A stretch of 64,000 bases of DNA from an uncultured Pelagibacteraceae bacterium (GCA_902613065.1 CACMFU010000003.1:47835-111834), one strand, 5' to 3'; numbered from the stretch's first letter, positions 27,037 to 35,922 are shown. Notes: generated by a model from the sequence alone, not told the origin. Program-made: numbers and translations.

Positions 27037-28200
27037 ATGGCTTCGTTGATACAAAGCAAAATTAGCACAAAACTAAATATGTCTAGGAGAATAAGAAGAA
27101 CTCCTTATACCAAGAGAGTTGAAGAATGTGGTGTAACTGATTTTACTGTTGTAAATCATATGCTTTTACCAAAAAGATTTCAGAAATCTGTTGAGGATGA
27201 TTATTGGCATTTAAATGAACATGTTCAGCTTTGGGATGTTTCTTGTCAAAGACAAGTTCAGATATCAGGTCCAGACGCTAGTTTATTAGTACAAAAAATG
27301 ACGCCAAGATCATTAAAAAATATGGAGACTGGAAAATGTTTTTATATTCCTATGATCGATGAAAATGCTGGAATGATAAATGATCCAGTGTTGTTAAAGT
27401 TAGATGATGATATGTTTTGGATTTCAATAGCAGACTCTGATGTATTGCTTTGGGCAAAAGGTATTGCAGTTGGTTTAAATCTTAATGTGAGAATAAAAGA
27501 ACCAGATGTATATCCTCTTGCAGTACAAGGTCCAAAGTCTGAAGATTTGATGGCATCAATATTTGGAGAAGATATTAGAAAATTAAAATTTTTTAATTTT
27601 AGAATATTTGATTTTTTAGGAACTAAACAAGTTATTGCAAGATCAGGATATAGCAAACAAGATGGATTTGAGATTTATTTTAAATGCTTTGAAGATTACT
27701 TTGATAAAAATGAAATGGGAGAAAAAATTTGGGATATAATATGGAAAGCAGGAAAAGAATTTAATATTGCTCCAGGATGCCCGAATTTAATTGACAGAAT
27801 AGAAGCAGGATTAATGTCATATGGAAATGATTTTACAAAAGAAAACAATCCAATTGAATGTAACTTAGAAAAATATTGTAATTACGAAAGCGATCATGAT
27901 TTCATTGGAAAAAATGCTTTAGATAATATTAAGAAACAAGGTGTAAAACAAAAATTAAAAGGAGTAATATTTGATGGTGTAGATTGTCCCCCATGTTCAA
28001 TTCCTTTTCCACTATATTCAAAAGATAAGAAATTAATTGGTAAAATTACCTCAGGGATTTATTCTCCAAAATTCAAAAAAAATATTGGTTTATCTATGAT
28101 TTTAAATGAATTTTGTAAAATAGGGTCAGAAGTTTTAGTGCACACTCCAGATAACAAATTAAGAAAAGGAATTGTGTCCTCTTTACCATTTTCAAAATAA
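27037..28200 (+). CDS. DmdA-like GcvT-family methyltransferase, copy 2
   Basis: 387-residue THF-dependent methyltransferase-fold protein. It resembles dimethylsulfoniopropionate demethylase DmdA more than GcvT: RRTPYTKRVEECGV, TVVNHMLLPKRFQ, HVQLWDVSCQRQVQISGPDA, WISIADSDVLLWAKGIA, PLAVQGPKSEDLM and GLMSYGNDFTKENNPIEC. SAR11 commonly carries dmdA and several paralogues of unknown substrate; I cannot tell which this is, so no symbol. An N-terminal lead of about 15 residues precedes a second possible start at MSRRIRR. It follows the transthyretin-like gene by three bases. Confidence 0.82.
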   Translation: MASLIQSKISTKLNMSRRIRRTPYTKRVEECGVTDFTVVNHMLLPKRFQKSVEDDYWHLNEHVQLWDVSCQRQVQISGPDASLLVQKMTPRSLKNMETGKCFYIPMIDENAGMINDPVLLKLDDDMFWISIADSDVLLWAKGIAVGLNLNVRIKEPDVYPLAVQGPKSEDLMASIFGEDIRKLKFFNFRIFDFLGTKQVIARSGYSKQDGFEIYFKCFEDYFDKNEMGEKIWDIIWKAGKEFNIAPGCPNLIDRIEAGLMSYGNDFTKENNPIECNLEKYCNYESDHDFIGKNALDNIKKQGVKQKLKGVIFDGVDCPPCSIPFPLYSKDKKLIGKITSGIYSPKFKKNIGLSMILNEFCKIGSEVLVHTPDNKLRKGIVSSLPFSK

Positions 28201-28223
28201 TAATTAGTGGGTATAAGACTTAT

Positions 28224-29348
28224 ATGAAAAGAGCAGTTATAGCAGGATATTCAAGATCACCTTTTACAATGGCAAGAAAAGGTGAATTAATTGACGTTAA
28301 GCCTGTAAATATGTTTGCAGAAGTAGTTAAAAATCTTGTATCTAAAACAAAAGTTAATCCTGCTGATATAGAAGATATTGTTGTTGGGTGTGCTTTCCAG
28401 GTTGGAGAGCAGAGTTTTAATATTGGGAAACTCACAACATTTTTATCTGGAATGGAAATACATACGTCTGGAATGACAGTTGATAGATGGTGTGGCTCAT
28501 CTATGGAAGCTATTCATGTTGCAGCAGGTAAAATAGCAATGGGCGCAGGTAAAGTTTTTGTGTGCGGAGGTGTTGAAAGTATGACTAGAGTTACAACTGG
28601 CTTTGAACCAATACCTTATCCTTACACAGATAAAGAAAATCCAAATGTCTATTTTTCAATGGGAATAACTGCTGAAAATGTTGCCAAGAGATATAAAATT
28701 TCAAGAACTGAACAACAAGAGTTTGCAATTCAAAGTCATCAAAAAGCTAATGAAGCTGAAGTTAATGGTAAATTTAAAAATGAAATAGTTGAAATCGCTG
28801 GCTGCACAAAAGATGGAAACATACGTCCAAAAAGCAATCAAGAAACTTTAGATGGTTTAAAACTTGCATTTGATCAAGAAGGAACTGTTACAGCAGCAAC
28901 ATCCTCGCCTCTTACCGATGGAGCAGCAGCAACATTGATATGTGAAGAAAGCTATGCAAAAGAAAATGGATTAGAGATTTTAGCTAGAATTGTTTCAACT
29001 GGAGTTAAAGGATGTGAACCAGATGTAATGGGACTTGGACCTATAGGAGCAACTAAGAAAGCATTAGAGAGAGCAAATTTATCAATTAATGATATCGATA
29101 TTGTAGAGATTAATGAAGCTTTTGCTTCTCAATCAATAGCATGCTTAAAAGATCTTGGTATCGATCAAAAGAAAGCTAATTTGGATGGTGGAGCGTTAGC
29201 TCTAGGACACCCTCTAGGAGCAACAGGAGCTAGAATTACTGGCAAAGCTGCTGATTTGCTTAGACGTGAAAATAAGAAATACGCTTTATCTACTCAATGC
29301 ATCGGTTTAGGCATGGGTATTGCGACTGTAATCGAGTCGGTAAATTAA
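28224..29348 (+). CDS. Acetyl-CoA acetyltransferase / thiolase
   Basis: 374-residue thiolase. Catalytic Cys in TVDRWCGSSMEAIH (about residue 90), His in GALALGHPLGATGAR, second Cys in STQCIGLGMGI, and the NEAFASQS loop. Slightly shorter than typical 390-residue thiolases. Could condense or split acetoacetyl-CoA or another 3-ketoacyl-CoA. Its product family links well with acetoacetate made by the BKACE enzyme at 53515-54402, though that gene is 25 kb away. Ends directly against the convergent permease gene. Confidence 0.9.
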   Translation: MKRAVIAGYSRSPFTMARKGELIDVKPVNMFAEVVKNLVSKTKVNPADIEDIVVGCAFQVGEQSFNIGKLTTFLSGMEIHTSGMTVDRWCGSSMEAIHVAAGKIAMGAGKVFVCGGVESMTRVTTGFEPIPYPYTDKENPNVYFSMGITAENVAKRYKISRTEQQEFAIQSHQKANEAEVNGKFKNEIVEIAGCTKDGNIRPKSNQETLDGLKLAFDQEGTVTAATSSPLTDGAAATLICEESYAKENGLEILARIVSTGVKGCEPDVMGLGPIGATKKALERANLSINDIDIVEINEAFASQSIACLKDLGIDQKKANLDGGALALGHPLGATGARITGKAADLLRRENKKYALSTQCIGLGMGIATVIESVN

Positions 29349-30203
29349 TTATCTATTAATTCCTCTTAAACGTTCTGATCTTCTTCTTAATAATTCAGCA
29401 CTTATCAATATTAAGGTCGATAAAACAATTAAACATGTAGCAACTGCTAGAATTGTAGGACTTAATTGTTCTCTTAAACCTGTCCACATTTGAATTGGAA
29501 TAGTTGTATTTTCAAGACCAGCTAAAAATAAAACGACTACAACTTCATCAAAAGAAGTTACAAAAGCAAACAAACCTCCTGATATTACTCCAGGTAAAAT
29601 CAACGGAAGTGTTACTTTCATAAATGTATTTACTGGGTTACTACCTAAACTAGCTGCCGCTCTTGTTACACTATGATCGAAACCTGATAATGTTGCAGTA
29701 ACAGTAATTACAACAAAAGGTGTTCCCAAAATTATATGAGCTAAAACTATTCCTGTATGAGTTGCTGCTAAACCTGCTTTTGCCATAAAAAAGAATATTG
29801 CAACACCTGATATAATAAGTGGAACTATCATTGGTGAAATCAAAGTTGCCATTATTATTCCTTTAAAGGGCATGTGTCTGCTGCTCAATCCTAATGCAGC
29901 AACCGTTCCTAAAATTACTGAACCTAAAGTTGCAAATATAGCAATAATAAAACTATTCTTTGCAGCAAGACCCCATGGGTTCTTTGTGCCGTAAACCATA
30001 TCTTTGTACCATCTTAATGAAAAAGCATCTGGGTCTAAATTCTTCATTCCTTCTGAAAAAACAAGAAACTCCTCTGCATTAAATGATAATGGAAATATTA
30101 CAAACAAAGGTGCTATTAAAAAAATAAAAACAAAAGTACATATGGCAATATAAAAGTAGTGCCAAATTCTATATCTAGTTTCTGTATATTTTGGTAATGC
30201 CAT
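29349..30203 (-). CDS. Spermidine/putrescine-type ABC transporter permease (PotC-like)
   Basis: 284-residue inner-membrane permease with six spans; N-terminal span in HYFYIAICTFVFIFLIAPLFVIF. EAA loop at GSNPVNTFMKVTLPLILPGVISGGLF, followed by FVTSFDEVVVVLFLAG, the PotC/PotI hallmark. Stops against the convergent thiolase gene and starts one base from the PotB-like stop. Last gene of the six-gene minus-strand operon that also encodes an M24 enzyme and an EutA-like enzyme. Confidence 0.92.
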   Translation of the reverse strand: MALPKYTETRYRIWHYFYIAICTFVFIFLIAPLFVIFPLSFNAEEFLVFSEGMKNLDPDAFSLRWYKDMVYGTKNPWGLAAKNSFIIAIFATLGSVILGTVAALGLSSRHMPFKGIIMATLISPMIVPLIISGVAIFFFMAKAGLAATHTGIVLAHIILGTPFVVITVTATLSGFDHSVTRAAASLGSNPVNTFMKVTLPLILPGVISGGLFAFVTSFDEVVVVLFLAGLENTTIPIQMWTGLREQLSPTILAVATCLIVLSTLILISAELLRRRSERLRGINR

Positions 30204-30204
30204 A

Positions 30205-31467
30205 CTAACCTAACTTAATATTATCAACTCCAACTAATTTATTATAAAGCCAATAGATAACCAAAACTCCTCCAAGCAACATAAGCCCCATCGCTGAAGC
30301 AAAACTCCAATCTAAAGTAGTTTTCATATGATATGCAATTTGGTTACTAATTAAGGTTCCTGATGCTCCCCCAACTAAAGCGGGTGTGATGTAGTATCCA
30401 ATTGCTAAAATAAAAACTAAAAGACACCCTGCCCCGATACCTGGTATGGTTAATGGAAAATATACTTTCCAAAAAGCCACAAAAGGTGTTCCGCCAAGAG
30501 ATTTACCTGCTCTCATTAAACTTGGCGAGATAGTTTTCATCACACTGTAAAGTGGTAAAACCATAAATGGTAATAGAATTTGTGTCATAGCAACATAAGT
30601 TCCGACTTTGTTGTACATCATTTCTGGCCTATTATCGTCTGACACAAGGCCAATCAATACAAAGAAATCATTAACTACTCCTTGCTGTTGAAGCAAAATC
30701 ATCCAGCTAGCTGTTCTAACTAATAACGACGTCCAAAACGGAAGAAGAACACAAATCATTAATAAATTACTATACTTCATTGGAAGTGTTGCTAGTAAAT
30801 GGGCTATTGGGTAACCCATTAAGAAACAGAATACAGTAACAAAGAAAGCAACCTCTACAGTTCTCAACCATAAAATTCTATGTATTCTTCTATCTTCACT
30901 AACTTGAGTAATTTTGTTATCTTCATTCAAATACATATCCATAGCTTTTAAATATTTAGCTGAAGTGTAAGGAGGTGCAGTCCTTTTAATAGCTTGCCAA
31001 TATTCTACATTTCTCCATCTCTTATGAACTTTCATTATTTGTTCTTTAATACTTTGTGTTTCGTCAATTTTATTTCTTTTTACCTGTCTGAATAATTTTT
31101 TTGTGATGGTGTTGAACCCATTTTTTTCTTTATTAAGTCTTTGAGCTAGTTTTCCATGTTCTTTTTTTTCTACAAGAATTTTAAAATCAGATAAAAATGA
31201 AGCAAATACTTCTTCAGATGGAAGTTCTTTACCGTCCCATGTCTCCATAGACTTAAATGTTTTTGGAAGCATGTTTGTAATCATTTTATCATCAATACTT
31301 CTTGTAAACATTTCTCCGATTGGAAAAATATAAGTAATAATCAAAAAAAGTAGTAATGGCGCAACAAGTAAAAATGCTCTAATTTTGTTTTTTCTTTCAG
31401 CTTTTTTTAAACTTATCTCTAAAGGAATTCCGTCAGTTGTAAGTATTTGTTTTGTTTCGCTGCTCAT
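30205..31467 (-). CDS. Spermidine/putrescine-type ABC transporter permease (PotB-like) with large extra domain
   Basis: 420-residue permease, about 120-140 residues longer than standard PotB. The extra length lies between the first membrane span (FLLVAPLLLFLIITYIFPIG, residues about 33-52) and the second (about 205-225): a highly charged, mostly helical section rich in Lys and Glu, presumably periplasmic. The standard core follows: LLPFWTSLLVRTASWMILLQ, VYFPLTIPGIGAGCLLVFILAIGYYITPALVGG. The insert could contact the binding protein. A GC hairpin separates it from the binding-protein gene. Confidence 0.88.
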   Translation of the reverse strand: MSSETKQILTTDGIPLEISLKKAERKNKIRAFLLVAPLLLFLIITYIFPIGEMFTRSIDDKMITNMLPKTFKSMETWDGKELPSEEVFASFLSDFKILVEKKEHGKLAQRLNKEKNGFNTITKKLFRQVKRNKIDETQSIKEQIMKVHKRWRNVEYWQAIKRTAPPYTSAKYLKAMDMYLNEDNKITQVSEDRRIHRILWLRTVEVAFFVTVFCFLMGYPIAHLLATLPMKYSNLLMICVLLPFWTSLLVRTASWMILLQQQGVVNDFFVLIGLVSDDNRPEMMYNKVGTYVAMTQILLPFMVLPLYSVMKTISPSLMRAGKSLGGTPFVAFWKVYFPLTIPGIGAGCLLVFILAIGYYITPALVGGASGTLISNQIAYHMKTTLDWSFASAMGLMLLGGVLVIYWLYNKLVGVDNIKLG

Positions 31468-31475
31468 AAATAAAA

Positions 31476-31499
31476 AGGGCGACTTAAAAAAGTCGCCCT
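31476..31499 (-). terminator. GC-rich hairpin between PotD-like and PotB-like genes
   Basis: Nine-base-pair perfect stem AGGGCGACT / AGTCGCCCT with a six-base A/T loop, just after the binding-protein stop. Followed on the minus strand by a TTTTT run, as in a Rho-independent terminator. Same placement as the hairpin at 20239-20264, so it probably gives read-through of only a fraction of transcripts into the permease genes. Confidence 0.8.
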
Positions 31500-31534
31500 A
31501 TATATATTATATTATTCTAGTCTTTTATACTCTT

Positions 31535-32650
31535 TTATAGACCAGCTTTCATAGCTTCCCACTTCTCACCAAGTTCTGTACCGTTATCAGCCCAGAAAAA
31601 TGGATCAACTAAAAAGTATTTTTTAGTGTTTGAAGGAGCAGTTGGCATTTGTGGCATCATTTCAGTTTTACCATCTTTGTACCAAGGCTCATTTGCTTTG
31701 ATAATTTCTAAAGATGATAATCTGTATGGAGCATATGCAATATATTTAGCACTTCCAGCTAACATTTCAGTGTTAGTCATCATTGCTAAAGCTTTTTTAG
31801 CATTTGCTTCATCTGGTCCACCTTTAACAAGTGCGAAATATTCATAGTCAAGACCTTGTCCATCCCATACTTGTTTAATTGGAGCACCTTCACCGATTTC
31901 AGCATTAAAGAATCTTCCATTCCAACCAGTTGCCATAACAACTTCACCAGATACTAATAATTCTGGTGGTTGAGCACCTGCAGACCAGAATACACATCCA
32001 CCATTTGGATCTGTACAAAGCTCTTTAATTTTATTCATAGCTCTATTAACACCAGCTTCAGTTTCTAGTAATTTGTAGATCTCTGATCCACCTTTACCCA
32101 TATAAACACCGTCACCAGCTAATGCTATTTCTAGGTTTGTTAGAGCAGATTTGTAAATAGCTCTTTTTCCTGGAAATTTTTTAGTGTTAAAGAAATCTTT
32201 TATAGTCGATGGTGTGCCGTCAACATTGTTCACGTTGTAAGCATAGTTCCAAGAATATAAAATGTTTCCTACAGCACATTTACTCGGCATTGGAGCAAAG
32301 AAATCTTCACTTGCAGGAGTTCCATCTGGAGCTGCAGGGAAGTCTTTGTCAAAATCGAATTCGACAAAAATTCCTTCGTCACATCCGTTGATAGTATCAA
32401 ATGCGAATACATCGATAATATCCCAAGTAATTGCACCTGCCTCTTTTTGAGCTTTAATCTCAGATAATCCACCTGAATAGTCTACCCAGTTGATATCAAC
32501 ACCAAGAGCTTTTGCAGTTGGATCACCATACCCTAGCTTTTGAGACTCTGTATAAGCTCCACCCCAAGATGCTACTGTAACCGCAAATGCAGACGAAGTT
32601 ATTGAAAGAGCAAAAGAAAGAGCAAGTAATAATTTACTTAATTTTTTCAT
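31535..32650 (-). CDS. Spermidine/putrescine-type periplasmic binding protein (PotD/SBP family)
   Basis: 371-residue binding protein with a signal peptide (LLLALSFALSITSSAFA). Mature start VTVASWGGAYTESQ is typical of polyamine/iron-type SBPs, as is DIIDVFAFD and ATGWNGRFFNAEIGEG. Four Cys in the mature chain suggest disulfides. A strong SD (GGAGGA) lies upstream, and a sigma-70-like promoter at 32697-32725 could drive it separately. Polyamines are one option; the M24 and EutA-like enzymes upstream in the operon suggest an ectoine-like or other amide osmolyte. Not resolved. Confidence 0.9.
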   Translation of the reverse strand: MKKLSKLLLALSFALSITSSAFAVTVASWGGAYTESQKLGYGDPTAKALGVDINWVDYSGGLSEIKAQKEAGAITWDIIDVFAFDTINGCDEGIFVEFDFDKDFPAAPDGTPASEDFFAPMPSKCAVGNILYSWNYAYNVNNVDGTPSTIKDFFNTKKFPGKRAIYKSALTNLEIALAGDGVYMGKGGSEIYKLLETEAGVNRAMNKIKELCTDPNGGCVFWSAGAQPPELLVSGEVVMATGWNGRFFNAEIGEGAPIKQVWDGQGLDYEYFALVKGGPDEANAKKALAMMTNTEMLAGSAKYIAYAPYRLSSLEIIKANEPWYKDGKTEMMPQMPTAPSNTKKYFLVDPFFWADNGTELGEKWEAMKAGL

Positions 32651-32696
32651 TTATCCTCCGTTTAAACGTTTAATATAAATTAATTTATATAAGCGA

Positions 32697-32725
32697 AGTA
32701 CAACAAAAACGATATTCAGAGTCAA
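32697..32725 (-). promoter_or_regulatory. Sigma-70-like promoter before the PotD-like gene
   Basis: On the minus strand TTGACT (32720-32725) is followed after 17 bases by TGTACT (32697-32702), then about 46 bases to the ATG. The -35 box is a near-perfect match; the -10 is weaker. It lies in the 115-base gap inside the operon and would give the binding protein its own strong transcription, consistent with the hairpin behind the gene. Confidence 0.5.
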
Positions 32726-32765
32726 CAGGCCATTTTGTTATAGGAATACTGGGATATTTAAGAAA

Positions 32766-33851
32766 TTATTTAGGATCTAGAGCTCTTGCGTCTTGACTGT
32801 TCCATCCTACTTTAATCTCATTACCTAATTTTAAATCTAACTCGTTTGAGCTATTTGGAACTTTTAAAATAAATTCTTTATTGCCTAAAAGATCTAATCT
32901 TACTCTAGTGTGATCGCCATGGTAAATAACTTCTTCGATTTTTCCCGTTTGATTATTATCCATTTTATCTTTTGGATTTATCAATGCCCTCTCAGGTCTT
33001 ATTGAAACTGTTGTTTTATCACCTTTGGAAGTTACCGAAACTGGATTAGCTAAAATTTCTCCATTTTGTAGTTTAACTTTACAAACATCTTTTGAAATGT
33101 CAGTTACTTCTCCTCCAAATGTATTATTTTCACCTATAAACTCTGCAACGAAAGAATTAACTGGTTCTTCGTACAATTTATCAGGACTTGATAATTGTTG
33201 AACTTTACCATCATTAAAAACTGCGATCCTATTTGACATTGTTAATGCTTCTCCTTGATCGTGTGTAACGTAAACTACAGTAACACCAATATTTTCATGA
33301 ATATGTTTAATTTCGTATTGCATACTTTCTCTTAAGTTTTTATCTAAAGCTCCAAGAGGTTCATCCATTAGAACTACTGCTGGATCAAATACTAGAGCTC
33401 TTGCAACAGCTACCCTTTGTTGCTGACCACCAGATAATTGCGCTGGCATTCTACTTTCAAATCCTGATAAAGAAACCATTGATAAAGCTTTATCTACTTT
33501 TTTATCAATCTCATCTTTTTGAACTTTTCTAACTCTTAAAGGAAATGCTAGATTTTCATAAACTGTCATATGAGGAAACAATGCATAATTTTGAAAAACC
33601 ATTCCAATTCCTCTTTTGTGTGGTGGAATATTTGAAATAGGATTAGAATCTAAATAGATTTCACCATTGGTTGGTGTTTCAAATCCAGCCAACATCATCA
33701 GACAAGTTGTTTTTCCTGAACCAGATGGACCAAGCATAGTAATGAACTCGCCCTCTGAGATATTAAGATTTAAATCTTTTACTACTAAGACTTTACCATC
33801 GTAACTTTTGTCAACTTTATCGAACTTAACGAATTCTGTATTTTTAGACAT
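32766..33851 (-). CDS. Spermidine/putrescine-type ABC transporter ATPase (PotA-like)
   Basis: 361-residue ATPase. Walker A GPSGSGKTTCL near residue 43, Q-loop VFQNYALFPHMTVYENLAFPL, signature LSGGQQQRVAVARAL, Walker B VVLMDEPLGALD, H-loop VTHDQGEAL, then a C-terminal TOBE domain (about 240-360) with SIRPERALI. It lies between the M24 gene and the PotD-like gene on the same strand, so enzyme genes and transporter appear co-expressed. Confidence 0.94.
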   Translation of the reverse strand: MSKNTEFVKFDKVDKSYDGKVLVVKDLNLNISEGEFITMLGPSGSGKTTCLMMLAGFETPTNGEIYLDSNPISNIPPHKRGIGMVFQNYALFPHMTVYENLAFPLRVRKVQKDEIDKKVDKALSMVSLSGFESRMPAQLSGGQQQRVAVARALVFDPAVVLMDEPLGALDKNLRESMQYEIKHIHENIGVTVVYVTHDQGEALTMSNRIAVFNDGKVQQLSSPDKLYEEPVNSFVAEFIGENNTFGGEVTDISKDVCKVKLQNGEILANPVSVTSKGDKTTVSIRPERALINPKDKMDNNQTGKIEEVIYHGDHTRVRLDLLGNKEFILKVPNSSNELDLKLGNEIKVGWNSQDARALDPK

Positions 33852-33889
33852 CTAGTGTTTAAAACATTTAAGAAGTTAATTATCAATAG

Positions 33890-35062
33890 CTAATAGTTCT
33901 TAATATGTAGCTCTTTTGGAAATTTACAGAATAATTCACAACCTTTGTCGGTAACTCGGATTGCTTCAGATGCTTCTACTCCCCAATCACCAAACTGCAT
34001 TACTGCAATCATATGAAAACAAACATTTGGTTCAAGTACTGTCATATCGCCTTTATAAATATTTAAAGTATGCTCTCCCCAATCTGGTGGATATCCAATA
34101 CCTATTGAGTAACCCGTTCTTGATTTCTTCTCGATACCATATTTATCTAAAATTTTCCAAAAGGCTTGGGCAACATCATTTGCTGTGTTTCCGGGTTTTG
34201 TAGCATTAATTCCAGCTTGTAAAGCTTCTATAGTTTTATTCATTGTATCTATTTTTAATTGATCAGGTTTACCTAATAGAATTGTTCGAGCCATAGGTGC
34301 GTGATATCTTTTATAAACACCTGAAAGTTCAATTATAGTTGCTTCACCTTCAATAAATTTATCTTGGGTTGCTGTTAAATGTGAAGCAGATGTACCTTTT
34401 CCAGTTGGAAGAAGCGTTGCGATACTAGAATATTCACCTCCAAATTCTTCTGTACCATAAAATAAAGACTTTTGAATTTCTCCAACAGCATCGCATTGTC
34501 TTGTACCAGGTTTAATTACTTCCATTGCAGTTTGCATTCCTTTTTGAGAAATTAAAGCAGCAGACTTCATATAATTTATCTCTGCATTAGATTTAATTAA
34601 TCTAGCCCAATTAACTAGTCGATCAGAATCTATAATGTTTGCATTTGGTAACCCCTGTTTAATCTTTTCATAACAAAAAGCTGTGAAATAATGAGCATCC
34701 ATTTCAACTCCAATAGACAGTTTATCCCATTTTTTTTCTTTAATTACTTTGGTCAAGTAATCATAGGGATGTTTTGGCCAAGTATGAATATAACTCTCAT
34801 CATAAACAATAATATTGTCTTTATTTAAATAGGTCTTTATGTACGCCCCACCTGCATCCTGATCTCTAACAAAGCAAATTGGCTCTTTTGAATCAACGTG
34901 CACTAATACACATTGTGCATAATAAAAAGACCAAGCATCGTAGCCTGTAAGATAATTCATATTATTTGTGTCGTGAGAAATGATTAAATCAATTTTTTTC
35001 TCTCTCATCAGAGATTGAACTTTTAATAGTCTTTGTTTGTATTCTTCTTTTGAAAAGGACAT
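33890..35062 (-). CDS. M24-family (creatinase / ectoine-hydrolase-like) enzyme without peptidase metal ligands
   Basis: 390-residue pita-bread-fold enzyme: N-terminal creatinase-type domain to about residue 140 (NNMNYLTGYDAWSFYY), then the catalytic domain. True M24 peptidases carry two Asp ligands in this region; here the strand reads IIELSGVYKRYHAPMARTI, so these positions are Glu and Ala/Pro, as in non-metal members. The stretch SIGIGYPPDWGEHTLN and WGVEASEAIRVT are strongly reminiscent of ectoine hydrolase DoeA (EutD). It thus likely opens an amide or amidine C-N bond of a small osmolyte. DMSP lyase DddP is a related alternative. Confidence 0.75.
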   Translation of the reverse strand: MSFSKEEYKQRLLKVQSLMREKKIDLIISHDTNNMNYLTGYDAWSFYYAQCVLVHVDSKEPICFVRDQDAGGAYIKTYLNKDNIIVYDESYIHTWPKHPYDYLTKVIKEKKWDKLSIGVEMDAHYFTAFCYEKIKQGLPNANIIDSDRLVNWARLIKSNAEINYMKSAALISQKGMQTAMEVIKPGTRQCDAVGEIQKSLFYGTEEFGGEYSSIATLLPTGKGTSASHLTATQDKFIEGEATIIELSGVYKRYHAPMARTILLGKPDQLKIDTMNKTIEALQAGINATKPGNTANDVAQAFWKILDKYGIEKKSRTGYSIGIGYPPDWGEHTLNIYKGDMTVLEPNVCFHMIAVMQFGDWGVEASEAIRVTDKGCELFCKFPKELHIKNY

Positions 35063-35065
35063 AAA

Positions 35066-35806
35066 TTAATCAAACAGTCTTCCAAATCCTTTTACAGATT
35101 TATTTTCACCTATGTTTTCTAAAGATTCCCAGATTAAAGCCTGATTGCTTGAAAGAACTGGTATTCCAAGTTTATCTTCTAATTTTTGTATTAAAGGAAG
35201 AACTGGTAAAGCGGTGCAAGATACAAATAAAGCATCTGCCTCACTTACATCTAAATTTATTAGCACATCAAACAGATAATTTTGATCTACTTTACCAATC
35301 TCCATGTCAGAATGAATATCAAAGTATGAATTTGAGGTGATTTCAAAACCAGATGATTTAAAATAATCAACAACATCATCGTTAACTTTTTTACTATAAG
35401 GTGTGAATATAGAAAGTTTTTTAATATTTAATTTTTTCAATGCTTTCAAAGCTGCTGTACTTGGTGTTGAAAGTTTTGCCTCAGGTTTTGCTGCTTGTAT
35501 TTTATTTTTAATATTATCGTACCCTGCTGCAATAGTTCCTGATGTACAAGCATATACAACACAGTCTAATTTTTGCTCTGGCAAGATATCTCTTGTTACT
35601 TGAGTAATATTCTCTGACATTTTGATCAAATTCTCTTTGGTTAAGGGATTATAACATTCTATTCTATTTACAAATAAATCTATTTTTTTATCTTTAATTA
35701 CACTTATAAAATCTTTTTCAATCACTAGATCGGTTGCTAAAGCGATAAGTCCAATACGTGGATTTTGGTTATTTTCAAACTTTGGTTCTATTTTTTGTGA
35801 TTTCAT
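35066..35806 (-). CDS. EutA/maleate isomerase-like Asp/Glu racemase-superfamily enzyme
   Basis: 246-residue enzyme with the two-Cys arrangement of the Asp/Glu racemase superfamily: VVYACTSGTIAAG (about residue 83) and ALFVSCTALPVLPL (about residue 200). Members include maleate cis-trans isomerase, arylmalonate decarboxylase and ectoine-utilisation EutA. I start at ATG 35806 (MKSQKIE); the in-frame ATG at 35827 would add seven unmatched residues. Three bases separate it from the M24 gene; the pairing of EutA-like and DoeA-like genes is known from ectoine clusters. First gene of the operon. Confidence 0.75.
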   Translation of the reverse strand: MKSQKIEPKFENNQNPRIGLIALATDLVIEKDFISVIKDKKIDLFVNRIECYNPLTKENLIKMSENITQVTRDILPEQKLDCVVYACTSGTIAAGYDNIKNKIQAAKPEAKLSTPSTAALKALKKLNIKKLSIFTPYSKKVNDDVVDYFKSSGFEITSNSYFDIHSDMEIGKVDQNYLFDVLINLDVSEADALFVSCTALPVLPLIQKLEDKLGIPVLSSNQALIWESLENIGENKSVKGFGRLFD

Positions 35807-35867
35807 AAATACAATATACCACCACATATTGATTAATCATTAAAATTTAAAAACTGTATCTAATTTC

Positions 35868-35897
35868 TTGAATGGTTATAGTAAATAAACGTATAAT
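35868..35897 (+). promoter_or_regulatory. Sigma-70 promoter for the aldehyde dehydrogenase run
   Basis: TTGAAT (35868-35873), 18-base spacer, perfect TATAAT (35892-35897), and 25 bases to the ATG at 35923. The best-looking housekeeping promoter I found in the window. It faces away from the EutA-like operon, so the 116-base gap serves both directions. Confidence 0.6.
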
Positions 35898-35922
35898 AAG
35901 AAAAATTAATTTTGAAATATAA

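Noticed and set aside
33890..35062. DMSP lyase DddP
   Set aside because: DddP is also M24-like, but this protein is shorter, and the GYPPDWGEHT stretch reads closer to ectoine hydrolase; kept only as an alternative.
29349..35806. Complete ectoine degradation pathway
   Set aside because: Only DoeA-like and EutA-like genes are present; no DoeB deacetylase or DoeD aminotransferase is in the window, and the transporter is of Pot type.
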